DNA of 64,000 nt from Nannocystis sp. RBIL2 (lineage in GTDB: Bacteria; Myxococcota_A; Polyangia; Nannocystales; Nannocystaceae): assembly GCF_026626745.1 (NCBI RefSeq), contig NZ_JAPNJW010000001.1, forward strand, positions 3,704,001 through 3,768,000. The letters run 5' to 3'. This document shows positions 51,401-59,936 of the stretch, piece by piece. Each line of letters starts with the position of its first letter. Within the stretch, counting starts at the first letter, position 1. The position numbers and the translations under genes are program-made. Below the pieces are notes generated by a model that made no database searches, had not been told where the DNA came from, and was given only the letters and a program-made list of their open reading frames with translations.

Positions 51401-52463
51401 CGAGCAGCGGCCGCGGCTCGTGCTCTTGCAGGCGCTCGGCCAGCTCGAGCGGCGTGCTCGCCTCGGTCGGCGGGCGGCCGGAGGCGAGGATGTACATCAG
51501 CACGCCGAGCGCGTAGACGTCGGAGCGCCGCGACGCCGGCTCGGCGCGCCACAGCTCGGGCGCCATGTAGTGCGGCGTGCCGAGCAGCGTGCCGGCCTGC
51601 GTCAGCGACTCGGCGGTGACCGGGATGTCGGCGGCCGACAGCGCCGCCGCCGACAGCCCCGCGCTCGAGCGCCCGGCCCCCGACTCGTCGTGGAGGCGGG
51701 GCAGCGCCGCGCTCGCGCTGGCGTCGCGCAGCTTGATCGTCTCGGCGGCGCGGTCGATGCGGCCGCCGTCGCTGCTGCGCATCACCACCGACGACGCGGC
51801 CTCGATCGCCTCTTCCTTGGGCGGCTCGGGCCGCACCGGGTCGAGCGAGGCCGGGTCCATCAGCTTGGCCAGGCTGAAGTCGAGCAGCTTGATCTCGCCG
51901 GTCTCGGCCAGTATCGCGTTGGCGAGCTTGATGTCGCGGTGGAGCACGCCGTGGCGGTGCGCCGCCGCCAGGCCGCGGCACAGGCCGATCGCCAGCTCGA
52001 GCACCTTGCGCGACGGCAGCGGGACCTGGATCTCGTTGAGGCTCTTGCCGCGGATGTACTCGGTGATGAGGTACGGGTGACCCTCGAGCTGACCGACGCG
52101 GTAGATCGTCACCACGTTGGGGTGCTGGATGCGGGCGACCGCCCGACCCTCGACCTGGAAGCGCTCGCGGTCGTCGGCGTCGGGCGCGACGTGGCCGACG
52201 AACTTCACCGCCACCGAGCGGTCGAGCACCGTGTCGTGGGCCAGGTAGACGCGGCCCATGCTGCCCTTGCCGAGCAGGCGGACCAGCTTGTACTCGTCGA
52301 ACGTGGCCGGGGGCTCCCACTCCACGATCGCGGTCTCGACGATCTTCGGCACCGCCCGCATCGAGCGGGCGTGCTGCGAGGTCGACAGGACCTGGCCCTT
52401 GGGACCTGGCCTCGGATCCATGTTCGGAATCGCGCCAGACGCGCCTGCGTCGTGATCGCTCAC
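48420..52463 (-). CDS. Ser/Thr kinase - STAND NTPase - FGE-sulfatase fusion
   Basis: 1347 residues from GTG 52461-52463 (VSDHDAGASG), GAGGG upstream. Kinase domain about 55-330: LGKGSMGRVYLAHD, VAVKFV, HRDIKLANAI (about 174), but the magnesium motif reads L-L-D-F-S-L-A (DFS, not DFG). About 100 residues, rich in Ser/Ala/Asp, are inserted before GTPHYMAPELW. An nSTAND1-type module follows: NPYRGLQAFESKHRAVFFGRGVEI (about 403), P-loop VVAGDSGVGKSSLVKAG (about 446), then a helical winged region. A span at about 838-858 (IVLLPAVAISMYGAMWL) leads to a coiled segment, a PEGA-like part (AQFAVTSQPPGARVQL) and an FGE/sulfatase-modifying-like domain from about 1070 (FVYVPAGRFLYGTG, then GGAFYYNEFAARVTNRF). 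Signal-integrating kinase; ligand unknown. Confidence 0.9.
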   Translation of the reverse strand: MSDHDAGASGAIPNMDPRPGPKGQVLSTSQHARSMRAVPKIVETAIVEWEPPATFDEYKLVRLLGKGSMGRVYLAHDTVLDRSVAVKFVGHVAPDADDRERFQVEGRAVARIQHPNVVTIYRVGQLEGHPYLITEYIRGKSLNEIQVPLPSRKVLELAIGLCRGLAAAHRHGVLHRDIKLANAILAETGEIKLLDFSLAKLMDPASLDPVRPEPPKEEAIEAASSVVMRSSDGGRIDRAAETIKLRDASASAALPRLHDESGAGRSSAGLSAAALSAADIPVTAESLTQAGTLLGTPHYMAPELWRAEPASRRSDVYALGVLMYILASGRPPTEASTPLELAERLQEHEPRPLLERAPRCDPRLAGLIDRCLRRDPFMRFGSADDLLAALESLQPSGRELVIPEGNPYRGLQAFESKHRAVFFGRGVEIRAVLERLRADALVVVAGDSGVGKSSLVKAGVVPMVEEGNLDHHRQWASAAMTPGRYPLQTLISTLAVLFDMSEETLAALIAESPGELVRALRKQLGEARGRLLVIDQFEELVTLSATQEVAVVGPLLARLAAGQPGLRVMATVRGDFLTRVVQVPGIGDELSRAIYILRPLSPEGAREAIVGPAKVKGVRFEPSTLVDELVEAGARGSLPLLQFALAELWEIRDQATNVISPADLRKVGGVTGALARHGDAVLAELIPAQRAAARRILMRLVTVDDTRAVRTEDELTADSPAAAEALKALVRARLVVAREVNDDAVFEIAHEALLGGWSTLSTWLEEERDGRAVRHRLELAVAEWERLGRGRDALWSGAPLQEVMALDPASLRPKERDFIAACKTAAARVRALRRGAIVLLPAVAISMYGAMWLKGQRDLRLKVDAQVTAAEQERTVAGKARADAEELRTQALAAYEAGKQAHADGLWTRYEAALPEAELRLARSAQKLETALSLDGRRDDIRDKLGEVLLERALLAEQAGHGEFVIQDLLERLKLYDEDGAGIERWNAPAQFAVTSQPPGARVQLERYDEKHARIGETEDLGTTPVATRPLDRGSYRLRFELAGHAPVVLPIALAREEVADFSVVLPPVDTLPAGFVYVPAGRFLYGTGDIADLRVTANAEPLHRVETGAYVIGRHEVTWADYIEFLSALPAGERAAILASNAARVLSDSARLTELPQGGWQLDLHQSVRVYTVRTGEPLVYEGRTQRARVEWERLPVTGIGVEEATAYFAWLNASGRVPGARFCNEHEWERAARGADNRRFSIGEHLEVTQANIDRTYGLVGPAYGPDPVGSYPQSVSPYGLYDTIGNAYELTVSPYDHKRLNARGGAFYYNEFAARVTNRFEVATSFRHSTVGLRVCATWPLTRS
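50955..50975. repeat. Near-perfect intragenic palindrome around GACATGTC
   Basis: CTCTTC, one G, GACATGTC, GAAGAG: perfect arms apart from a single unpaired base. It lies in the STAND module of the giant kinase gene, in the segment LFDMSEETLAAL. Another dispersed-motif copy is close to the gene's start (about 52384-52409). Confidence 0.7.
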
Positions 52464-52647
52464 CGAAAGCCCTCGGGGTTCCGGGACATCAGCACCAGCG
52501 TCGCACGGCCAGCGGGGCGGCGGCAAGTCCGTGCGTATCCCACTTGGGACCGGCGCAGACGCGCACCGGACGGCGTCCGCTGGCGAGGTGCAGTTTTCTT
52601 CACCCCTGCAGACCCGTCAATTCGCGTCAAGCCGTCGGAGCGGATCG

Positions 52648-54996
52648 TCACGGCGTCGGTGCCGAGAGGTCGATGCTCTGCAGCGAGTCCTCGAGCTCGA
52701 TCTTCTTCTCGAGCCGCTTCGACTGCAGCTCGACGATCGTGCGCCCGAGCTTGTCGGCGTCGCGCGTGAATTCGTCGAGGCGCTTGTTCAACTTGCTGCG
52801 CAGATCGCCGGCCGCCCCGTCCTTCTTGATCGCCTCGAGGTTCTGCCGCGTCTCGCTGGCGCGCTGGTCGAGCTCGGCCTGCTGGCGCGCGAGCCCCTCG
52901 ACCTCGGTGTCGATGCGGCCGATCTCCTGGCGCAGGCGGACCAGCGGCTCGATCTTCTTGCGGGCGTTCGCGTCGAGGTTCGGCAGGCGCAGCAGCGCGT
53001 CGAGCAGCTGCGGCACGCGGCCGTCCCAGATCGTGATGACCGCCTTCGACGGCGTCTGCTCGACGATGTCGACCTTGCCCTCGATCGCGTTGCCGGTGAC
53101 CTTGACCGGCACGAGGTAGGCGTCGGGCAGCTCCTCGAGACCCTCGATCTTCGACTTGAGCGCGTAGGCCCCGCCCTGCTTCGGGTGGCGGATCAGCACC
53201 GAGTAGCCCTTCGGGTCAGGTTGGCCCTTCACCGTCCAGGTCGTCGCCACCCGCTGGAAGTTCTCGACCTCGAGCACCCCGCGCACGATCTTGATGATGC
53301 GCATGTCCTCGCCGGTGTACTGCGCCTGCGACGACACCATCAGCGACGGCTCGACCGCGAACGGGATCGTCGTGCTCGTCTGCGTCCCGACCGCCTCCGA
53401 CAGGCCCTCGCCGACGAAGCTGCCGCCGGCGTAGATCGCGATCGGCCCCGGCTCGAGCACGAACGGCGTGGTGTTCTTGAAGCGGACCACGCGGTACGGG
53501 TTCTGCTCGTAGCCGGTGCCGGCGCCGCCGGGGCGGAACAGGAACGTCTGCTCGGCCGCCACGTCCTGGTTGACGATCGCCACCATCGTCGAGCTGCCGT
53601 CGGGCACAGTCACGCGCGCGTTCAGGTCGAAGCGCGTCAGGCCGCTGACGCTCTTGGCCCGCGCGCTCGCCTGCGTGCTGCGGCGCAGCGACTCGAGGTC
53701 CATCGCCGGCGGGGCCGCGGCCGCCTCCTCGGCCTTGGCCATCTCGCCGCCGTAGCTCTCGTCCTCCAAGTCGTAGCTGCGGTCCGCACTGCTGCCGCCG
53801 CCGCCCTTCGAGGCCGCGGCCGGCTTCGCCATCGGCCGCCTGGCCGACTTCTTCTCGGCCTCCGTCCGGTTGTAGTCGGGCGCCGGCGAAGGAGTTGGCG
53901 CGGCCTGACCCGCCGCGATCCCGGCGGCGTCGGGGCAGCCGTCCTCGTCGGTGTAGCCGTTGAACGTCTCGGGGCTGTCGGGGCACTGGTCGAGCGAGTC
54001 GGGGATCGCGTCGCGGTCGCGGTCGCCGCCCGACTGGTACGACGTCTCGCCCATCGCCACCGCGGCCCGCTTCTGCACCCCGGCCTCGGTGAGGTCCGAG
54101 CGCGAGACCGTGCGCGGCGTGTGCAGGTCGTAGCGGAAGGCGATCGGCGCGCCCGACGTCAGGCTCATCGACACCTTGCCCCAATCCTCGCCGCTGGTGT
54201 TGTCGACCACCGCCCACGCCTGCAGCAGCGCCGGCCCCTTCTCGCCCGGCTCGGGCAGGACCACGCGGTAGGTCGGCTTCCACATCGGCGCCGCCACCAC
54301 GTAGCTGACCACCAGGTCGTGGCTGTTCGCCCCGGCCAGGCGGATCTCCACCGCCACCTGCTGGAACATCCCCTCGCCCGCGGTCGCGTCGAGCGTGCGG
54401 TGGAACTGCAGCGCGAGGTCGCCGTCCTGCAGCGTCACCCCGCGCACCTTCGACAGCCGCACCACCTGCAGCTGCTTGCCGTCCATCAGCGAGACCTTGT
54501 AGTCGCGCGCCCCGCCCTGCGGCGCCGGCACCCGCTCCGACGACGGCGGCGGCGTCGGGTCGGGCTCGTCGACGATCGCCTCGACCAGGACGATGCGCCC
54601 GCGCAGCTTGCCCTGCGTCGTCTTCAGCGTCACGTAGGTGCCGCGCAGCGCGTCGAGCACCTGCGCCAAACTACCTTGCCCAGGGGCCAGGGTCGAAAGG
54701 GCAGCATTGGCCCACGACTCCGGGTCGAGCGGCATCGACACGCTGACCGCCTGACCGTTCTTGCGGTCGATCACCGTCAGGCTCTTCAGCAGGTCGTTGA
54801 CCTGGTCCTTGCGGACCTTGATCACCAGGGCGTCGCCCTTGACCTCGCCGCGGCGCTCGAAGTAGCCGATCCCGTTGCGGTAGAGCACCACGCGGTCGAG
54901 CCCGAGCGAGCTCTCGGTGGCGGCGTAAGGATTGCGCCCGTGGGCGCACCCGATGAGGAGGAGGGCGACGAGGGCGGACGAGGCGAGCCTAAACAC
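52648..54996 (-). CDS. DUF4139-type lipoprotein with a thrombospondin type 3-like repeat
   Basis: 782 residues from GTG 54994-54996; AGGAG lies 11 bases upstream. Lipoprotein signal VFRLASSALVALLLIGCAHG. The N-terminal domain begins LDRVVLYRNGIGYFERRGEVKGD and continues to about 190, typical of DUF4139/DUF4140 surface proteins; the central DUF4139 part (VVSYVVAAPMWKPTYRVVLPE, WAVVDNTSGEDWGKVSMSLTSG) is at about 205-275. A calcium-binding type 3 repeat, DRDRDAIPDSLDQCPDSPE...YTDEDGCPD, lies at about 320-350, then a Lys/Ala linker (355-430) and a second beta domain. The C-terminal 130 residues are a coiled coil (LRQEIGRIDTEVEGLARQQAELDQ). Function unknown; likely surface-anchored. Confidence 0.82.
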   Translation of the reverse strand: MFRLASSALVALLLIGCAHGRNPYAATESSLGLDRVVLYRNGIGYFERRGEVKGDALVIKVRKDQVNDLLKSLTVIDRKNGQAVSVSMPLDPESWANAALSTLAPGQGSLAQVLDALRGTYVTLKTTQGKLRGRIVLVEAIVDEPDPTPPPSSERVPAPQGGARDYKVSLMDGKQLQVVRLSKVRGVTLQDGDLALQFHRTLDATAGEGMFQQVAVEIRLAGANSHDLVVSYVVAAPMWKPTYRVVLPEPGEKGPALLQAWAVVDNTSGEDWGKVSMSLTSGAPIAFRYDLHTPRTVSRSDLTEAGVQKRAAVAMGETSYQSGGDRDRDAIPDSLDQCPDSPETFNGYTDEDGCPDAAGIAAGQAAPTPSPAPDYNRTEAEKKSARRPMAKPAAASKGGGGSSADRSYDLEDESYGGEMAKAEEAAAAPPAMDLESLRRSTQASARAKSVSGLTRFDLNARVTVPDGSSTMVAIVNQDVAAEQTFLFRPGGAGTGYEQNPYRVVRFKNTTPFVLEPGPIAIYAGGSFVGEGLSEAVGTQTSTTIPFAVEPSLMVSSQAQYTGEDMRIIKIVRGVLEVENFQRVATTWTVKGQPDPKGYSVLIRHPKQGGAYALKSKIEGLEELPDAYLVPVKVTGNAIEGKVDIVEQTPSKAVITIWDGRVPQLLDALLRLPNLDANARKKIEPLVRLRQEIGRIDTEVEGLARQQAELDQRASETRQNLEAIKKDGAAGDLRSKLNKRLDEFTRDADKLGRTIVELQSKRLEKKIELEDSLQSIDLSAPTP

Positions 54997-55172
54997 GTGC
55001 GAGGGATCTCCTGCGAGGTCGATGCTAACGCCGCGAGTCATTCCCCTCTTACTCGTCCGGTCGCCCGCCGGACCCCGCCGGAGGCGCGTCTTCGGCCGCC
55101 GCGCGGTTTTGCCCGCCACGGCCGCCACAAATCCTGCGGAGCGGCCGCACGCGGCGCCTATGGACGCCTTGA

Positions 55173-56162
<990 letters not shown>

Positions 56163-56191
56163 CCTGTCCCCGAGAACCTGAGCTTTTCGCC

Positions 56192-57184
56192 ATGACCGTT
56201 CGACCAGCTCACTCCGCCCCGCACCGCCAGGACCCGCTGTCGGCCCTGTACCCGCCGATCGACCCGTTCCACTTCGGCCGGCTGCAGGTCCCCGGCGGGC
56301 ACGACCTCTACTTCGAGCAGTCGGGCAACCGCGCCGGCAAGCCGGTGGTGTTCCTGCACGGCGGGCCCGGCGGCGGCACCGACCCCAAGCACCGGCGCTT
56401 CTTCGACCCGGCGCGCTACCGCATCATCCTGTTCGACCAGCGCGGCTGCGGCCAGAGCGAGCCGTTCGCCTCGCTCGACGACAACACCACCTGGGACCTC
56501 GTCGACGACATCGAGCGCCTGCGCGAGCACCTCGGCGTCGACCGCTGGCAGGTGTTCGGCGGCTCGTGGGGCAGCACCCTCGGGGTCGCCTACGCCGAGG
56601 CCCACCCGCACCGCGTCACCGAGCTGGTGCTGCGCGGGATCTTCATGTTCACCCGCCGCGAGTCCGACTGGTTCTACGGCCGCGGCACCCGCACCCTGTT
56701 CCCCGACGCCTGGGAGGCCTTCGTCGCCCCGATCCCCGAGGCCGAGCGCGCCGACCTGATCGCCGCCTACTACCGCCGCCTCACCTCGAACGACCCGCGC
56801 GTCCGCGTCGAGGCCGCGCGCGCGTGGAGCCTGTGGGAGAGCCGCGTCGCCACCCTGCACCCCGACCCCGACGTCGAGATGCACTGCGACAACACCGACT
56901 TCACCCTCGCCTTCTCGCGCATCGAGTGCCACTACTTCGTCAACAAGGGCTTCCTCGCGCACGAGACCCAGCTGCTCGACGAGGCGCCGAAGATCGAGCA
57001 CATCCCGACGACGATCGTGCACGGCCGCTACGACGTGATCTGCCCGCTCGAGAACGCGTGGCACCTGCACAAGCGGCTGCCCCGCTCGGAGCTGGTGATC
57101 GTCCCCGACGCCGGCCACTCCGCCTTCGAGCCCGGCATCGCCCTCAGCCTGCGCCGCGCCACCGACCGCTACGCCCACCTGTAG
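56192..57184 (+). CDS. pip: Prolyl aminopeptidase (second of tandem pair)
   Basis: 330 residues, ATG at 56192. Paralogue of the preceding gene: [54 protein letters not shown] (nucleophile), HGRYDVICP (acid), [10 protein letters not shown] (His). Only the first 20 residues differ strongly (MTVRPAHSAPHRQDPLSALYPPIDPF). Its start codon lies in CATGACCGTTCGACCAG, nearly identical to the core of the tandem array at 44141-45060. The gap before it contains GACCTGTCCCCGAGAACCTG, another motif relative. Tandem duplication is old enough for clear divergence. Confidence 0.93.
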   Translation: MTVRPAHSAPHRQDPLSALYPPIDPFHFGRLQVPGGHDLYFEQSGNRAGKPVVFLHGGPGGGTDPKHRRFFDPARYRIILFDQRGCGQSEPFASLDDNTTWDLVDDIERLREHLGVDRWQVFGGSWGSTLGVAYAEAHPHRVTELVLRGIFMFTRRESDWFYGRGTRTLFPDAWEAFVAPIPEAERADLIAAYYRRLTSNDPRVRVEAARAWSLWESRVATLHPDPDVEMHCDNTDFTLAFSRIECHYFVNKGFLAHETQLLDEAPKIEHIPTTIVHGRYDVICPLENAWHLHKRLPRSELVIVPDAGHSAFEPGIALSLRRATDRYAHL

Positions 57185-57203
57185 CGGTTCGCAGCATGTT
57201 CGA

Positions 57204-57231
57204 AGGAGCATGTCCTCCAGGACATGCTCCT
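57204..57231. terminator. Perfect 13-bp-arm hairpin between convergent genes
   Basis: AGGAGCATGTCCT, the centre CC, then AGGACATGCTCCT: 13 perfect base pairs. It lies between the stop of the second pip gene (57184, plus) and the stop of the isomerase gene (57249, minus), with further motif copies on both sides (57190-57203 and about 57235-57248). Its position between convergent genes suggests a bidirectional stop or mRNA-end element; there is no T-run. Confidence 0.65.
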
Positions 57232-57248
57232 CGGGGCATGTCCGAAGA

Positions 57249-58463
57249 TCACATCGCCGAGACGTCGCCGCCGGCCGCCGCGGCCGCCAGGGTCAGGCGG
57301 TCGGCGCCCCAGTAGAGCTGCGGCCCGCGCTCGCGGGTCTGCACCACGAAGGTCGGCACCCCGAACACCCCGGCCGCCTCGGCCTCGCTCGTGCTCGTCA
57401 CCAGCGCCTGCTTGAGCTCCGGCGTCTCCGCTGCGGCCACCAGCGCCGCCCCGTCGAGCCCGACGGCATCGGCGATCGCTGCAACCACTGTGGGGTCGCT
57501 GATGTCGCGGTCCTCCGCCCACACCGCAGTCGCCAGCGCGCGCACCAGCGGCGGCGGCGAGCCGGCGGCCAGCGTCACGCGCAGCGGCAGCACCGTGCGG
57601 ACCGGGAAGCGCGCCGGGAAGTGGAACGGCAGCCCCGCGCGCGCCGCCTGGCGGTCGAGGTCCTGCATCGTGTGGCGCCGCTTCTCCGGGCTCTGCACGA
57701 ACAGCGGCACGTCGGGCGTGCCGAGGGTGCGGAACAACCCGCCGAGCAAGATCGGCCGCCAGCGCACCTGCGGGCCCAGCTCGCCCGCGCGCATGATCGC
57801 CAGGTAGGCGAACGGGCTGCTGTAGTCGAAGTAGAAGTCGACCGGCGCCGCGGGCGACAGCGCCGGCTGCGAGGGCGCCCCGCCGAGCGCCGCCTCGACC
57901 ATGTCGGCGCGGTCCTGACCCCAGAACATCTGCTCGCCGACGAAGTAGGTCGGCACGCCGAACACCCCCCGCGCGACCGCCTCGTCGGTGCGGCGGCGCA
58001 GCTCGTCCTTGATCTCCGGCGACTCGGCGCGGGCGAGGATCGCCGCCGCATCGAGCCCGACGTCCGCGAGCGCCCGCGACAGCACCGCGCGCTCGGCGAT
58101 GTCGGCGTTCTCGTCCCAGTAGGCGCGGTAGATCCGATGGATCAGCGGCAGCGAAAGCTCCGCCGCCAGCACGCAGCGCAGCGCCTCGACCGTGCGCATC
58201 GGGTGGTTCTGCGGCATGCGCAGCGGCACCCCGGCGCGCTGGGCCTGGCGGCGGATGTCGTCGAGGTTGTGACGGGCCTTGGCCGGGTTCAGGGTCGCCG
58301 CCAGGTTCTGCGGCGTGCCGCGGGCCTTGAACACCCCGCCGAGCAGCATCGGCCGCAGGTCGAGCTCGGCGCCTGTCCTTTGGGCCAGCTGCTCGACCTG
58401 GGTCGACGCCACGTAGGCGAACGGGCACGAGAAGTCGAACCAGAACTCGAGCCGCGCGGCCAT
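57249..58463 (-). CDS. Tandem two-domain 2-hydroxychromene-2-carboxylate isomerase (DsbA fold)
   Basis: 404 residues with two related domains of about 200 residues. Domain 1: EFWFDFSCPFAYVASTQVEQL, LLGGVFKARGTPQN, NHPMRTVEALRCVLA, ARGVFGVPTYFVGEQMFWGQDR. Domain 2: DFYFDYSSPFAYLAIMRAGEL, LLGGLFRTLGTPDVP, RFPVRTVLPLRVTLA, AAGVFGVPTFVVQ, YWGADRL. This is the HCCA isomerase / kappa-class GST-like family; FDYSSPFAYL carries the usual glutathione-activating Ser, whereas domain 1 has Cys in FSCPF. Fusion of two copies is unusual. It starts 4 bp after the hemB stop. Substrate unknown. Confidence 0.85.
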   Translation of the reverse strand: MAARLEFWFDFSCPFAYVASTQVEQLAQRTGAELDLRPMLLGGVFKARGTPQNLAATLNPAKARHNLDDIRRQAQRAGVPLRMPQNHPMRTVEALRCVLAAELSLPLIHRIYRAYWDENADIAERAVLSRALADVGLDAAAILARAESPEIKDELRRRTDEAVARGVFGVPTYFVGEQMFWGQDRADMVEAALGGAPSQPALSPAAPVDFYFDYSSPFAYLAIMRAGELGPQVRWRPILLGGLFRTLGTPDVPLFVQSPEKRRHTMQDLDRQAARAGLPFHFPARFPVRTVLPLRVTLAAGSPPPLVRALATAVWAEDRDISDPTVVAAIADAVGLDGAALVAAAETPELKQALVTSTSEAEAAGVFGVPTFVVQTRERGPQLYWGADRLTLAAAAAGGDVSAM

Positions 58464-58467
58464 CGCC

Positions 58468-59469
58468 CTACTTCCTCGCGCCCGTCAGCCACTCCGCCGC
58501 CTGGCGGGCGAAGTAGGTGAAGATCACGTCGGCGCCGGCGCGGCGGATGCCGAGCAGGCTTTCGAGCACCACCCGCTTCTCGTCGAGCCAGCCGCGCTCG
58601 CTGGCCGCCTTGAGCATCGCGTACTCGCCGCTGACCTGGTAGGCCGCGAGCGGCAGGTTGCTCGCGCGACGCAGCGCCGCGAGGATGTCGAGGTACGGCC
58701 CGGCCGGCTTGACCATCAGGATGTCGGCGCCCTCGACCTCGTCGAGCTCGGCCTCGCGCAGCGCCTCGCGGGCGTTGGCGGGGTCCATCTGGTAGGTCTT
58801 CTTGTCGCCGCTCTTGGGCGCCGAGTCGAGCGCGTCGCGGAACGGCCCGTAGAACGCCGAGGCGTACTTGGCCGTGTAGGCGAGGATCGACGCGTCGGTG
58901 AAGCCCTCGCCGTCGAGCGCCTCGCGCAGCGCTTGCACGCGGCCGTCCATCATGTCCGACGGCGCGACGATGTCGGCCCCGGCGCGGGCCTGGCACAGCG
59001 CCTGGTTGCACAGCGCCTCGACCGTCTCGTCGTTCAAGATCCGCCCGTCGGGCGCGACGATCCCGTCGTGGCCGTCGCTGTTGTACGGGTCGAGCGCGAC
59101 GTCGGTGACGATCACCAGGTCGGGCCAGCGGTCCTTCAGCGCCTTGATCGTCGCCGGGATGAGGCCGTTCGGGTTCCACGCCTCGCGGCCGTCGGACGTC
59201 TTGAGCGCCTCGGCCACCGCCGGGAACAAAGCGATGATGTTGACCCCGACCGCGCGCGCGGCCTCGACCTCGGCCAGCAACCCCTTGCGCGACAGGCGGG
59301 CGCACCCCGGCATCGACGCGATCGGCACGTCGTCGTCGCCGGCGTGGATGAACAGCGGGTAGATGAAGTGCTCGGGGCCCAGCGTCGTCTCGCGCACGAA
59401 CGCGCGGATGGCGGGGTGCTTGCGGTTGCGCCGCGGGCGTTGCAGCAGGTTCAGCGGGTCGTGCGTCAT
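58468..59469 (-). CDS. hemB: Delta-aminolevulinic acid dehydratase (porphobilinogen synthase)
   Basis: 333 residues from ATG 59467-59469 (MTHDPLNLLQRPRRNRKHPAIRAFVRET). Condenses two 5-aminolevulinate molecules to porphobilinogen. Active-site lysines lie in AYTAKYASAFYGPFRDA (about 192) and ADILMVKPAGPYLD (about 245). The metal site that in zinc enzymes is D-x-C-L-C-x-Y-x-x-H-G-H-C-G reads here D-V-A-L-D-P-Y-N-S-D-G-H-D-G, so the Zn-binding Cys are replaced by Ala/Asp: an aspartate-rich, Mg- or metal-independent type. It supplies porphyrin for the many cytochromes of region 1. It is 25 bp after the HIT gene. Confidence 0.95.
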   Translation of the reverse strand: MTHDPLNLLQRPRRNRKHPAIRAFVRETTLGPEHFIYPLFIHAGDDDVPIASMPGCARLSRKGLLAEVEAARAVGVNIIALFPAVAEALKTSDGREAWNPNGLIPATIKALKDRWPDLVIVTDVALDPYNSDGHDGIVAPDGRILNDETVEALCNQALCQARAGADIVAPSDMMDGRVQALREALDGEGFTDASILAYTAKYASAFYGPFRDALDSAPKSGDKKTYQMDPANAREALREAELDEVEGADILMVKPAGPYLDILAALRRASNLPLAAYQVSGEYAMLKAASERGWLDEKRVVLESLLGIRRAGADVIFTYFARQAAEWLTGARK

Positions 59470-59494
59470 CGCGTCTGTCCTTCGTGACATGTCC

Positions 59495-59926
59495 TCAGAG
59501 ACACCATTCGCCCGCGCCCTCGGGCGCCAGCTTGGCGAGCGCCTGGCGCAGCTTGTCGGCCGCCTCGTCGAGCGCGGCCGGGCTGGCGCGGTGGTCGGCG
59601 TTGGCGAAGTCGAGGTCGTGCGGCCCGTCGATCGGGACCACGTGGAGGTGCACGTGCGGCACCTCGAGCCCGGCGATCATCAGCCCGACGCGGGCCGGCG
59701 CGAACGCCAGCATCTGCCCGCGGCCGATCGCCTGCGCCACCGTCGTCAGGTGCGCGGCGAGGTCGGCCTCGAGGTCGAGCCAGTGGTCGACCTCCTGCTT
59801 CGGCACCACCAGCGTGTGGCCGGGGCGCAGCGGCGCGATCGACAGGAATGCGGCGCAGCGGTCGTCCTGGTAGATGAAGCGACCGGGCAGCTCGCCGTTG
59901 ATGATCCGGGTGAACACGGACGGCAT
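59495..59926 (-). CDS. HIT family protein
   Basis: 143 residues, a histidine-triad nucleotide-binding protein: start MPSVFTRIINGELPGRFIYQDDRCAAFLSIAPLRPGHTLVVPK, and the active site HVHLHVVP at 91-98 (H-x-H-x-H-x-x). HIT proteins hydrolyse AMP-lysine, AMP-NH2 or similar nucleotides; the exact substrate is unknown. Complete and normal in length. It lies 11 bp from the glycosylase gene end and 25 bp before hemB, same strand. Confidence 0.92.
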   Translation of the reverse strand: MPSVFTRIINGELPGRFIYQDDRCAAFLSIAPLRPGHTLVVPKQEVDHWLDLEADLAAHLTTVAQAIGRGQMLAFAPARVGLMIAGLEVPHVHLHVVPIDGPHDLDFANADHRASPAALDEAADKLRQALAKLAPEGAGEWCL

Positions 59927-59936
59927 GGCGGGGATG

